From NCBI GenBank assembly GCA_944381135.1, contig CALWJY010000007.1, positions 1-64,000 on the forward strand: a DNA stretch of 64,000 bases, written 5' to 3'. Below the pieces are notes generated by a model. It did not search any database. It saw nothing but the letters and a program-made list of their open reading frames with translations, and was not told the origin of the DNA. The position numbers and the translations under genes are program-made. Positions 43,569 to 52,253 of the stretch are shown here, one piece after another. The stretch comes from an uncultured Clostridia bacterium. GTDB lineage: Bacteria > Bacillota > Clostridia > Christensenellales > UBA1242. How positions within the stretch are numbered: position 1 is the stretch's first letter; the number at the start of each line of letters is the position of its first letter.

Positions 43569-44555
43569 ATGAAAAAATCTGTCTATGCTCTTTTTTTGTT
43601 GATTTTAGGAATTTTTTTGGGAGTTGGAGGCTTGACATTACCACAAGTGCAAAAACTTCAAAAAACTTCTTTACAAGAAAATATTTTGCAAACACAACTG
43701 ATGGCAACAGAAGATTGCAAATTGGAAAAGACGGAGCAAAACTCGCAAACGGATGCACAAAAGGAAGAGGTTTCAAAGCCGGAAAACCTCTATGAAGAAA
43801 ACGCTTTCAGAATTTTGAGGCAAGCAAATTCTTCTGGACAGATTGAACTTTCATACATTTTTCCTGTTAATTCCACACTTTTGGCAGAACAAGGTTTTTC
43901 AGAAGAGGAAATCAAAACTTTCAGATTCTATCTTTCCGTCTATGTCAACGCGCTGGCGCAACAAAACCGCCAAAATGCCACTGAGGGTGTCACAGTTGGG
44001 AATTGTGCCTACTACACAGATGTTGACGGTATTGGTTTTTCCATTGTTTTTGAAAGTTTGGACGCTCAAAGGAAGTTTTTTGGTGTTGAAGATGACGGCT
44101 CTTCAGGTGGCACCGAAAACAAAACAAGTGGTTTTTTCATAAAAACGGTTTGTCTTGAAACCACTTTTCCTGTTTCGTCTGTTCAATCGGCAGAAAATTT
44201 GAAACAGGTGTGCAAAATGGCACTTTCGTCTTGGGCAAATGATAAAAATCTTGAAAATGTGGAACAACTTTCGGCGGTCTACGACAACTCACTTTTCATC
44301 TATGATTTTGCAACCACCTCTGACGATTTGAGATCGGAATTCATGTATGATGACGACAATTTTCATCATAATGTCTTTTTCAAAACGCTTTCCGACATTG
44401 AAAATGACAACACAATAAGTTTCTATGTTTCCTATGCAAACACACCGGTGTGGTATTTGTCTGCAATCTTGCTTGTGATTGTTGGCATGGGGCTTGCATA
44501 TGTTGTTCTCAAAAGGAAAAAGAGAGTTGCAGAAACCAAGAAATCAGAAAATTGA
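43569..44555 (+). CDS. Membrane-anchored surface protein with C-terminal transmembrane helix (328 residues)
   Basis: An N-terminal signal sequence (MKKSVYALFLLILGIFLGVG), an acidic, Gln-rich linker, a mixed extracellular domain (about 70-290) with SGQIELSYIFPVN, and a C-terminal transmembrane helix (about 296-316, VWYLSAILLVIVGMGLAYVV) followed by KRKKR. The layout is that of a type I membrane protein with a short basic cytosolic tail; there is no LPXTG. It follows the giant lipoprotein by 161 bases and may work with it at the surface, by context only. No ribosome site before the ATG; it is predicted leaderless. Family unknown. Confidence 0.78.
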   Translation: MKKSVYALFLLILGIFLGVGGLTLPQVQKLQKTSLQENILQTQLMATEDCKLEKTEQNSQTDAQKEEVSKPENLYEENAFRILRQANSSGQIELSYIFPVNSTLLAEQGFSEEEIKTFRFYLSVYVNALAQQNRQNATEGVTVGNCAYYTDVDGIGFSIVFESLDAQRKFFGVEDDGSSGGTENKTSGFFIKTVCLETTFPVSSVQSAENLKQVCKMALSSWANDKNLENVEQLSAVYDNSLFIYDFATTSDDLRSEFMYDDDNFHHNVFFKTLSDIENDNTISFYVSYANTPVWYLSAILLVIVGMGLAYVVLKRKKRVAETKKSEN

Positions 44556-44717
44556 AATTTGAGAAAATGTTTGAGAATTGAAAACGGAAAAACATTTAAA
44601 ATTGAGACATAGGAAATGAGTGGCAAGAAAAGAGCGCTGAGAAATGAAAATCAAAAATGTTGGAAAATGCTTAAATTATTCAAAAAATCATGAATAAATG
44701 TTGCAAAACTTCAAAAC

Positions 44718-44742
44718 GGGGCTCCCAAGCCCTTGTTTTTTT
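44718..44742 (+). terminator. Terminator before typA
   Basis: GGGCT-CCCA-AGCCC hairpin followed by TTG and a run of eight T. Its T run overlaps the -35 element of the next promoter. The 160 bases before it, after the 43569 gene, are AT-rich with no gene. Confidence 0.8.
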
Positions 44743-44761
44743 TATGAAAAGGTGATATAAT
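44733..44761 (+). promoter_or_regulatory. typA promoter, -35 inside a terminator tail
   Basis: TTGTTT (44733-44738), 17-bp spacer, TGaTATAAT (hexamer 44756-44761, extended -10). Confidence 0.7.
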
Positions 44762-44811
44762 AAATAAGTTTTAAAGAAAGAGATGGAAAATTTGAATTAT
44801 GAAGGTGAACT

Positions 44812-46647
44812 ATGGAAGAAAACAAGAACATCAGAAATGTGGCAATCATTGCACACGTTGACCACGGCAAGACATCGCTTGTCAATGAAATGTTGAAACA
44901 AGGAAATGTTTTCAGAGACAATCAGGTTGTGGAAGACAGAGTCATGGACAGCAACGCACTTGAAAGAGAGAGGGGAATCACAATTTTGTCGAAAAACACC
45001 TCTTGCTTTTATGACGGCGTGAAAATCAATGTTGTGGACACACCGGGTCACGCAGATTTTGGCGGTGAAGTTGAAAGAGTTTTGAAAATGGTGGATGGCG
45101 TGCTTTTGGTTGTGGACGCCTTTGAAGGACCTATGCCTCAAACGCGTTTTGTGCTTGAAAAGGCTTTGGCGCTGAAACTTAAGGTTGTGGTTGTCATCAA
45201 CAAAATTGACCGCCCAGACGCCCGCGTGAGAGAGGTTGTGGACGAGGTTTTGGAACTGTTTTTGGAACTTGACGCAGATGAAGAGCAACTCAACTCTCCA
45301 TTTGTTTTTGCATCCGCAAGACAAGGAATTGCCTCCACAGACATGAACGAGCAGGGCACAGATTTGAAACCGCTTTTCGAGACAATCATCAAACACATTC
45401 CAGCACCTATCGGCGACGAAAATGCACCTCTCAAGATGTTGATTTCTTCAGCAGAACACAATGATTATGTTGGAAAACTTGCTGTCGGCAAAATTGATTG
45501 TGGAAAAATCAGAGTTGGGCAAAATGTTGTTGTTTGCAACTTCCATGACGAGACAAAGAAAGTGCGCTCAAAAATCGTCAGCCTTTATGTCTATGAAGGC
45601 TTGAAAAGAGTGCCGGTTGAAAGTGCGTCTTTTGGTGAAATTGTTTGTGTTGCAGGGCTTGAGGATGTGACAATTGGAGACACAATTTGTGACGAGGCAA
45701 AAGTTGAACCAATCGAATTTGTCAAGATTGCCGAGCCAAGTGTGGAGATGACTTTCATGGTGAACGACAGTCCATTTGCTGGCAAAGAGGGCAAATTTGT
45801 GACATCCAGACATTTGCGTGACAGACTCTATAAAGAGGCGGTCAAAGACCTTTCACTCCGCGTTGAAGATGGCGACACTGCGGACAAATTCAAAGTGCGC
45901 GGAAGAGGCGAAATGCATCTTTCCATTTTGATTGAGAACATGAGAAGAGACGGCTATGAATTTCAGGTCAGCCAGCCAAAAGTTTTGATCAAAGAAATTG
46001 ACGGCGTGAAATGCGAGCCAATTGACAGGCTTTTCTTGGATGTTCCAGAAGATTGCGTGGGTGCGGTTATGAACAAAATGGGTGTGCGTAAAGGCGAACT
46101 TCAAGGCATGACACCGCATGGCAATCGCATGAAAATGGAATTTCTCATTCCATCGCGTGGACTTTTTGGCTTTAAGTCCGAATTTTTGACAGACACACGC
46201 GGAGAGGGCATCATCAATTCAATTTTCTATGACTATGAACCATATAAAGGCGAAATCAATCGAAGAGACTATGGCGCACTGATTGCACACGAAACAGGAA
46301 AGGCAATTGTGTATGGACTTTTCAACGCGCAAGAGCGTGGCGAACTTTTCATCGGTCCAGGCGTGGATGTCTATGGCGGAATGGTTGTGGGCGCAAACCC
46401 AAAAGGTGGAGACATTGTTGTGAATGTTTGCAAATCAAAACACCTTTCAAACATGCGTGCTTCGGGCAGTGATGACGCACTCAGATTGTCTCCTCCAAGA
46501 CAGATGAGTCTTGAAGACTGCATCGAGTTTTTGGGCGATGATGAATATTTGGAAGTGACACCAAAATCCATCCGTATAAGAAAAATCATTCTCGACCACA
46601 ACATGCGACTCCGCGAGCGTGGCAAAATGCTCCGCGGTGAAATTTAG
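44812..46647 (+). CDS. typA: TypA/BipA: ribosome-associated GTPase
   Basis: 611 residues, full length. Translational GTPase of the EF-G/LepA group: G1 AHVDHGKTS, the switch region RERGITILSKNT, G3 DTPGHADFGGEVER, G4 NKIDRPDAR, then EF-Tu-like domain II, and the BipA-specific C-terminal domain with GLFGFKSEFLTDTRGEG and PRQMSLEDCIEFL. It acts on the 50S ribosome in assembly and stress response. Start at 44812 with GAAGGTGA upstream and about 44 bases of leader. A palindrome of the dispersed repeat type starts directly at its stop codon. Confidence 0.97.
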   Translation: MEENKNIRNVAIIAHVDHGKTSLVNEMLKQGNVFRDNQVVEDRVMDSNALERERGITILSKNTSCFYDGVKINVVDTPGHADFGGEVERVLKMVDGVLLVVDAFEGPMPQTRFVLEKALALKLKVVVVINKIDRPDARVREVVDEVLELFLELDADEEQLNSPFVFASARQGIASTDMNEQGTDLKPLFETIIKHIPAPIGDENAPLKMLISSAEHNDYVGKLAVGKIDCGKIRVGQNVVVCNFHDETKKVRSKIVSLYVYEGLKRVPVESASFGEIVCVAGLEDVTIGDTICDEAKVEPIEFVKIAEPSVEMTFMVNDSPFAGKEGKFVTSRHLRDRLYKEAVKDLSLRVEDGDTADKFKVRGRGEMHLSILIENMRRDGYEFQVSQPKVLIKEIDGVKCEPIDRLFLDVPEDCVGAVMNKMGVRKGELQGMTPHGNRMKMEFLIPSRGLFGFKSEFLTDTRGEGIINSIFYDYEPYKGEINRRDYGALIAHETGKAIVYGLFNAQERGELFIGPGVDVYGGMVVGANPKGGDIVVNVCKSKHLSNMRASGSDDALRLSPPRQMSLEDCIEFLGDDEYLEVTPKSIRIRKIILDHNMRLRERGKMLRGEI

Positions 46648-46660
46648 GCGTCATTGACGC
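46648..46660 (+). repeat. Solitary repeat palindrome after typA
   Basis: GCGTC-ATT-GACGC, identical to the palindromes in the two REP-like blocks (3459, 9503), starts at the base after the typA stop. A weak T run (TTGTTTTTTCC) lies about 30 bases on, so terminator function is uncertain. Confidence 0.6.
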
Positions 46661-46810
46661 GTTATGTGGTGGCGATACCGTTGTTTTTTCCTAATAAATG
46701 GCAAATGATTTTGATTGTGCTCACACTTTAATTTGCTTTTCAAAGAACCTTTTTATTTTTCATCTTTTACATATTTTCGCTGAAGTTTAAAGCAATTTTC
46801 TTTCATAGTA

Positions 46811-46840
46811 TTGACTTTATAACGTTTTATCTGTTAAAAT
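46811..46840 (+). promoter_or_regulatory. Promoter of the 46893 gene
   Basis: TTGACT (46811-46816), 18-bp spacer, TAAAAT (46835-46840). Confidence 0.65.
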
Positions 46841-46892
46841 GTTTCTAACTTAATGATAGAGAAAGCCACATGCAATATAAAAGGAGGAAAAG

Positions 46893-48248
46893 ATGAAAAA
46901 AGGGCAGCTTGTGAACATGGAATGGGAAGATCCGATTGCAAGAGCGTACAGGCGAGAAGAGGGAAACCAGTTTATGCGTTCTTATGCGAGAATGCTAACT
47001 GAAGATAAAAACAAAATTAAGGGGAAATCGTCACTTCAACTTGCAGAAGATATTGAAAATTTTTTCAAAACAGAAGTTCGGTTTCGTTGGGGGCATGTTA
47101 ATTCTAAGGATTATGGCTATTTCATTAACCCATCGATTTCATGGATGGGGCTAACCCAAAGAGATTTTGATTGTTGGGGTTGCTTTGTTTCTTCAAATGA
47201 GTGGACAAAACGTTTCGGCGGAGAAATTGATCTCGAGTTTCTTTTTTATGACAAAGTGGAAAAGTTGGCATCTCAAGTTTTTGAAGTAATGTCTGACACG
47301 CAAAAATTTGAAGTGTTGGAAACTTTGTTTAAGAAAACCGATTTAAAACCATATTTGGAGCCATTTTCATATTTTTTTGTATGCTTGAAAGCAGTTAAAC
47401 AAACTTCACCACAGGTGGCAGAAGAATTTTTGTGTAAAATTTTTGATGAATTCATTGAAAGCCGAGATTGGTGTGAAAATCTTTCACAAGAAGAGAAAGA
47501 AGAAGTTGACAAGAGTTTACGAAATTTAATTTTTGTTGTTTTAAGTCCAAAAGAGACGGCGCACTTTTTTCACGGAATGCTTGAAAGGAATATGGATGCT
47601 CCATGCAAACAAGAAATGGTTATGAAAAATTTTAAAAGTGCGCTCTCCCTCATGCATCGTATTGATGACAAAAATTCTTATGCTGCAATATTTGATTGGA
47701 GAAGTTTAAGTCTCATTGATAATGGTTATACTCCAAAATTTGATATGCAAAGAAATTTAAATATCCTTGAACATAAAAAATACAACCGAACACTTTTTGA
47801 GTTTTTCAAGTATGACAATTCACAGCAAATGCTGGCAAAAATCAGTCCAATTTTGGCAGAAACTTTTGCTTCTCCTTATGCTATTTCAAAAAGAGATGGC
47901 AGAGAAATTGCTTCTTTTTTCAAAAATGTTGCGATGTCATTGATTGATGTTGGTCCAACGAATCGCAGTGAAAATGATTTTTTTGATTGCTCAGAATATA
48001 CAATCGATTTGTTTAAGTTTTTGATGGATGAGGGCAGAGTTGACGCATTGGATGCCATTTGCTCAATTGAAAATGTTGAAGAAATTTTCCCATTGTTTAA
48101 ATTGAAAGGCTTTATTTTTCAAGATTATATTGAAAACAGAGAGAAACAACAAATTGAACAGTTAAAGATGGTTGAAACAAAGAAAACATCAAACAAATCT
48201 ACGTCCAACAAAAATTTAAAACCAAATCAAGAAGGACGCAAATTATGA
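46893..48248 (+). CDS. Hypothetical protein, 451 residues
   Basis: Not recognised. Largely helical, soluble, rich in Phe, Lys and Glu, with Trp-containing patches near residues 64-105 (RWGHVNSKDYGYFINP, then WMGLTQRDFDCWGCF). Helical repeats from about 120 (DKVEKLASQVFEVMSDTQKF) recall HEAT-like or other alpha solenoids but without a clear register. A basic Ser/Thr/Asn/Lys tail begins at about 425 (KKTSNKSTSNKNLKPNQ). No signal peptide. Strong ribosome site AAAGGAGG before the ATG at 46893, its own promoter and its own terminator, so a single-gene unit. Its codon choice seems more A/T-ending than in typA or dnaB next to it, which could mean a recent arrival. Confidence 0.8.
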   Translation: MKKGQLVNMEWEDPIARAYRREEGNQFMRSYARMLTEDKNKIKGKSSLQLAEDIENFFKTEVRFRWGHVNSKDYGYFINPSISWMGLTQRDFDCWGCFVSSNEWTKRFGGEIDLEFLFYDKVEKLASQVFEVMSDTQKFEVLETLFKKTDLKPYLEPFSYFFVCLKAVKQTSPQVAEEFLCKIFDEFIESRDWCENLSQEEKEEVDKSLRNLIFVVLSPKETAHFFHGMLERNMDAPCKQEMVMKNFKSALSLMHRIDDKNSYAAIFDWRSLSLIDNGYTPKFDMQRNLNILEHKKYNRTLFEFFKYDNSQQMLAKISPILAETFASPYAISKRDGREIASFFKNVAMSLIDVGPTNRSENDFFDCSEYTIDLFKFLMDEGRVDALDAICSIENVEEIFPLFKLKGFIFQDYIENREKQQIEQLKMVETKKTSNKSTSNKNLKPNQEGRKL

Positions 48249-48273
48249 AAGTCACGGGCAGTGACTTTTTTTG
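48248..48273 (+). terminator. Intrinsic terminator after the 46893 gene
   Basis: AAAGTCAC-GGGCA-GTGACTTT with a following T run; it starts at the stop codon. Confidence 0.85.
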
Positions 48274-48419
48274 TTGTCTCAATATGTTGGCAATGTGATT
48301 TTGTTTTGTGATTACTGATTTTGAGAAAGAAAACTTTTTCTTTAAGTAAAAGCGAATTAAATTTTCTTTATAAAATGCCGACAAAAACCGAGATTGTGAG
48401 CGCTTTAAGTCAAAATCAC

Positions 48420-48448
48420 TTGAAAAATGGACGCGGGTGTGATATACT
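48420..48448 (+). promoter_or_regulatory. Leaderless promoter of the 48455 gene
   Basis: TTGAAA (48420-48425), 17-bp spacer, TGaTATACT (hexamer 48443-48448, extended -10). The ATG at 48455 is seven bases past the -10, so the transcript should begin at the start codon. Confidence 0.75.
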
Positions 48449-48454
48449 TTTCAC

Positions 48455-48706
48455 ATGAAAAGCACTGAAAAGCAAGAATTGAAAAGAAAAATCAGGCGCG
48501 TTGGACTTTTTTTGTTGATTGTGTTCATCCCAGCGCTTGCTGTTGCCATTGCGCTCTATTTTGCAATGGTTCCTCAGTGGCTTAACATTTTGGTTTTGGT
48601 TGTCATGCTTTTCATCCTATATTTCCTCTATGCTTTTGTTTGTGACAAACTTGACAAGAAAAAAGAGGAACGTTTGAAAAACAAAAAAGACCCATTCTCA
48701 GAATGA
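48455..48706 (+). CDS. Small two-helix membrane protein (83 residues)
   Basis: A basic N-terminus (MKSTEKQELKRKIRR), two transmembrane helices (about 16-37 LFLLIVFIPALAVAIALYFA and 42-63 NILVLVVMLFILYFLYAFVC) and a highly charged Lys/Glu tail. Both ends should face the cytosol. No family recognised. No ribosome site; predicted leaderless. It is 127 bases upstream of dnaB, and the gap shows no strong promoter or terminator, so the two may be co-transcribed. Confidence 0.7.
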   Translation: MKSTEKQELKRKIRRVGLFLLIVFIPALAVAIALYFAMVPQWLNILVLVVMLFILYFLYAFVCDKLDKKKEERLKNKKDPFSE

Positions 48707-48833
48707 TTTAAATTTTATTGGACAAGTCAGAAAAAGTTTGACAAAATGGCAACAAATTGCAAACTGAAAAACGAATTCTGAAAAGGCTACTTGATGGTTG
48801 CGCATTGCAACTGTTTGAAAGTTGGAGGTTTCT

Positions 48834-50201
48834 ATGGCTGAATATAAGGTTCTACCAAACAGTTTGGAGGCTGAGCAGGCACTGCTTGGTTGCATTTTGC
48901 TTGACAATGAAACTCAAATGGAAATTCTTTCCAAAATTGAAGTGAATGATTTTTATTCCGAAGCGCACAAAAACATCTATGATTGCATGTTGAAAATCTA
49001 TATGAAAAGTGTGCCTGTGGACTTTGTGACAACAATCAACCAATTGGAAGTTGAAAAGAAGTTGGAGTCCGTTGGCGGAATTGACTACATCACATATCTG
49101 ACCAATGTTGTGCCATCGGCAGCAAATTTTCAGCACTATCTCAACATCGTCAAAGACACCGCAGTTCGCAGACATTTGATTTTGGAATCGCAAAACATCA
49201 TCAACAACGCATTTGAAAGTCAAGATGCAAACAGTGCCATGCAGTTTGCCGAGAAAAAAATCTTTGACCTTTCGCAAAAAGACACTGCTTCAGACTTGGA
49301 ACTTGTCGGGAAGCCAGGCGGAACACTGACCAACGTTTTGAATCAAATTTCCGAACTTGCCGAAAACAAAGGAAAACTTCGCGGAATCCCAACGGGATAT
49401 AAAGAATTTGACGCCATCACAAGCGGGCTTCAAAACAGCGACCTCATTTTGCTTGCGGCGCGTCCGGGTGTTGGAAAAACATCTTTTGCCATGAATTTGG
49501 CAGTTAATGCAGCAATCAATCAAGGCAAAAAAGTGGCAATTTTCTCTTTGGAAATGTCAAGAGAACAACTTATGCAAAGGGCGCTTGCCTCACTTGCAAA
49601 AGTCAACTTGTCACACGTTTTGCGTGGAACAATGGATTCTGACGAATGGAAAAGAATTTGGACAGCTGAGAAAAAACTTGCACAAAGTTCAATTTTTGTT
49701 GACTCATCTTCGCTTGTCACTCCGTTTGACATCCTTTCAAAATGTCAAAAGTTGAAATTGACAGAAGGGCTTGACATGATTGTGATTGACTATCTTCAAC
49801 TTATGACAATGGGCAGAAGTTCCAGAGAGTCCAGAACGCAAGAAGTCAGCGACTTGACAAGAACGCTGAAGATTGCAGCCAAAGAACTCAATGTGCCAAT
49901 TCTTCTTTTGTCGCAACTTTCGCGTGCAGTGGAAGTGCGTGAAGACCACAGACCTGTGCTTTCCGACCTTCGTGAATCGGGGGCAATCGAGCAGGACGCC
50001 GATATTGTTTTGTTCATATACAACCCAGAGAAATATAACGATGTGACAGTTTCCGAAGAGGACGCGGGCACGGTTTATCTTCTCATTTCCAAACACAGAA
50101 ATGGAAGCACGGGCGAAGTGAAACTCAGATGGGTTGGAGAATACACAACATTCCTAAATCACGACGAAAAAGTGCAGTTTGAACAAGCAAAAGACGAATG
50201 A
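48834..50201 (+). CDS. dnaB: DnaB: replicative DNA helicase
   Basis: 455 residues. Hexameric 5'-3' helicase at the replication fork. N-terminal domain starts YKVLPNSLEAEQALLGCILL, the usual DnaB opening; RecA-like domain with Walker A ARPGVGKTS (about 205-213), ATPase motifs VAIFSLEMSREQLMQR and MIVIDYLQLM, then SDLRESGAIEQDADIV and the C-terminal SKHRNGSTGEVKLRW. No intein. Start at the ATG 48834, seven bases after GGAGG; a TTG further upstream in frame overlaps that ribosome site and is unlikely. Unlike in many Bacillota it is not next to rplI or purA here. Confidence 0.97.
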   Translation: MAEYKVLPNSLEAEQALLGCILLDNETQMEILSKIEVNDFYSEAHKNIYDCMLKIYMKSVPVDFVTTINQLEVEKKLESVGGIDYITYLTNVVPSAANFQHYLNIVKDTAVRRHLILESQNIINNAFESQDANSAMQFAEKKIFDLSQKDTASDLELVGKPGGTLTNVLNQISELAENKGKLRGIPTGYKEFDAITSGLQNSDLILLAARPGVGKTSFAMNLAVNAAINQGKKVAIFSLEMSREQLMQRALASLAKVNLSHVLRGTMDSDEWKRIWTAEKKLAQSSIFVDSSSLVTPFDILSKCQKLKLTEGLDMIVIDYLQLMTMGRSSRESRTQEVSDLTRTLKIAAKELNVPILLLSQLSRAVEVREDHRPVLSDLRESGAIEQDADIVLFIYNPEKYNDVTVSEEDAGTVYLLISKHRNGSTGEVKLRWVGEYTTFLNHDEKVQFEQAKDE

Positions 50202-50217
50202 AAGAAAGGAGGGTTAA

Positions 50218-51045
50218 ATGAAGAAAAGGTGGTTTATTTTTGTCATCATTCTGGTGATTATTGCCGTCATTTTGACAATTGTGTTCATCAATCTTTTCCG
50301 AGAAAAAGACACCACAGCGCTTGCTGAAAATGTCAACGATGTCACACAAAATGGCTATTTAAGCGAAGAAAACGAAGCAAATCAGGCAATTGATGCCTAT
50401 CTTGCCCAAGTGTCTGGGCTTGGAAGTTTGGAGGCGGATCGCACAACAATTGAAAACTATGCTGATGCCTATGCTGCTTTTGAAGTGATTGGAGATTTCT
50501 TCAGCAGACAAATTGTATTCACTGAAAACACAAGTGTCTATCGTGAAAACAGAGGCAGAATCAGAAATGCGTTCCAGCGCGCCCAAAATGCTGTGGACGA
50601 CTTTGCAGAATATCTCTCTCAAAACATGGATGTGGTTGGCAGTGATGAAGATTGGATGACAATCACATGGGCAAACTGCAAAGGATATATGCAAGACATC
50701 ATTTCAAACACAACAGATGCTGTCACAAGGCTTGCGCTTGTCTATCAAGATTGCGTGACCTCAAAAGTCATGAATAATGCCATGTCCGACATCATTTTTG
50801 CAGAGATTGAAAAATGGACATCGCAATTGATTTCGGAAGAGACGGTTTCGACTGCAGGGCTTGGACAGCAACTTTTGACATTTGTCAATGCCTATCTCAC
50901 AATAGACGGCGAGAATGTGATTTTGCAGTTCCAATATGACAACAACATCAAGAGCCAAGCAGAAAACATCAATGAACTTGGAGAAGAGTCAACTTTCTAT
51001 TCTCAATTTGTGGCAGGTTTGATTGAAGTGACGGAGGGCGTATGA
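50218..51045 (+). CDS. Membrane-anchored extracytoplasmic helical protein (275 residues)
   Basis: MKKRW then one transmembrane helix (about 5-26, FIFVIILVIIAVILTIVFIN), a short linker and about 240 residues of predicted helices with many Asn, Asp and Gln, lying outside the membrane. No motif recognised. AAAGGAGGG ribosome site. Its stop overlaps the next start by four bases (ATGA), so it is coupled to the lipoprotein that follows; the two probably work together at the cell surface. It begins 16 bases after dnaB and is likely read from the same transcript. Confidence 0.78.
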   Translation: MKKRWFIFVIILVIIAVILTIVFINLFREKDTTALAENVNDVTQNGYLSEENEANQAIDAYLAQVSGLGSLEADRTTIENYADAYAAFEVIGDFFSRQIVFTENTSVYRENRGRIRNAFQRAQNAVDDFAEYLSQNMDVVGSDEDWMTITWANCKGYMQDIISNTTDAVTRLALVYQDCVTSKVMNNAMSDIIFAEIEKWTSQLISEETVSTAGLGQQLLTFVNAYLTIDGENVILQFQYDNNIKSQAENINELGEESTFYSQFVAGLIEVTEGV

Positions 51046-52124
51046 AAACAAAAAAAGTTTTGTGCAGTTTGGCAATATGTTGCCTTTCAGTTTTTGGAGT
51101 TTTGGGGCTGAGCGGATGTGGAAATGTTTCCATTCAAAGCTTAAGTGAGACTTTTCAAGAACTTGACGCGGTTTATCAGCAATATTCCAACATCTTCACG
51201 GAGGGAGAATTGGAGGGGCTTGAGACGAAGTATGTCATCAGCACCTATAGTGACGCCGTTGATGAGGAAATTGCTTCAAACACAGAGGGCTATGTCGAAC
51301 TTTTGGACTTATATAACGCCACTCTTGTGATTGCCAATGATTATACCGACAGCAACAGAGACTATGTCTTAAGCCGAGAGGAAGATGCTTTAAGTTCGGA
51401 TTCTCGCAGAGCAATCAACAACTTGAATGAAAGTTTGAATGATTATATTGACTCCATTCATGATTTTGTATTGGCAAGAACCACTTTGATTGAGCATTTT
51501 GACAGATTTGCTGGGCAAATTCCTGAAAGTGATGAATCAAGTTTGCTTAGATTTAAAAAGGTTTATGGACGCATGGTTGCAAATGCGGTGACAGTTTCCA
51601 CAGATGTGGCAACACTTGTTGAAACAACCGATATTTTGGAACTTCTCAGAAAGACAGAACCAACGCCAGCGGACACAGAAACAGTGAAAGAATATATCCG
51701 CGCAAAATTGCTTCCAATTTTCAGCGAATTTCGAATTTCTCAGATTGAAAACAACATGAATTGGAGTGCGCAAAGAGAGGGTGATTGCAAAGCAAGAATC
51801 ACGGCGCTTATGGAAAGCATGAATGAAGCATTTGAAAATTTTAAGTCAAATTTTGTGACAAGAGACGCAAACATTCAGCGCGAATCTGAACAAATCAACC
51901 TATTGTTTGATTTGGCAGAAGAGTTTTTCAAAGAAGCGGATCAATTTTACATCGCTCTTGAAAGATTGGACTTGCCAACACTTGCAATCAGTTATGACAA
52001 CGAGTTGTCAACTTATCTTTCAGAAAATGAATTGGCGGAAGTATATTTGACAAAATTGGAACAGTTCGCAAACATCTCGCTTCCAAGTTTTATGGATGAA
52101 GTTTGCGAAATAATTTATCCATAA
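51042..52124 (+). CDS. Helical lipoprotein (360 residues)
   Basis: A type II signal peptide with lipobox LSGC near residue 26 (CLSVFGVLGLSGCGNVS). The mature protein is acidic and almost entirely helical, with coiled-coil-like stretches such as ALSSDSRRAINNLNESLNDY and FFKEADQFYIALERL. No family recognised. Translationally coupled to the preceding membrane-anchored helical protein, which has a similar composition, so they may form a surface complex. No terminator is obvious before gltX. Confidence 0.8.
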   Translation: MKTKKVLCSLAICCLSVFGVLGLSGCGNVSIQSLSETFQELDAVYQQYSNIFTEGELEGLETKYVISTYSDAVDEEIASNTEGYVELLDLYNATLVIANDYTDSNRDYVLSREEDALSSDSRRAINNLNESLNDYIDSIHDFVLARTTLIEHFDRFAGQIPESDESSLLRFKKVYGRMVANAVTVSTDVATLVETTDILELLRKTEPTPADTETVKEYIRAKLLPIFSEFRISQIENNMNWSAQREGDCKARITALMESMNEAFENFKSNFVTRDANIQRESEQINLLFDLAEEFFKEADQFYIALERLDLPTLAISYDNELSTYLSENELAEVYLTKLEQFANISLPSFMDEVCEIIYP

Positions 52125-52253
52125 AAAAAAATTACTTGTAGGACAGCCAAAATTTAATATAAAATATAAAAAATTATCAAAAAATCAACAACAAAATGTA
52201 AAAATTTTGTTATTAGTAAAAATTTTTGCTTTATGTGGATGAAAGGAGAAGAA

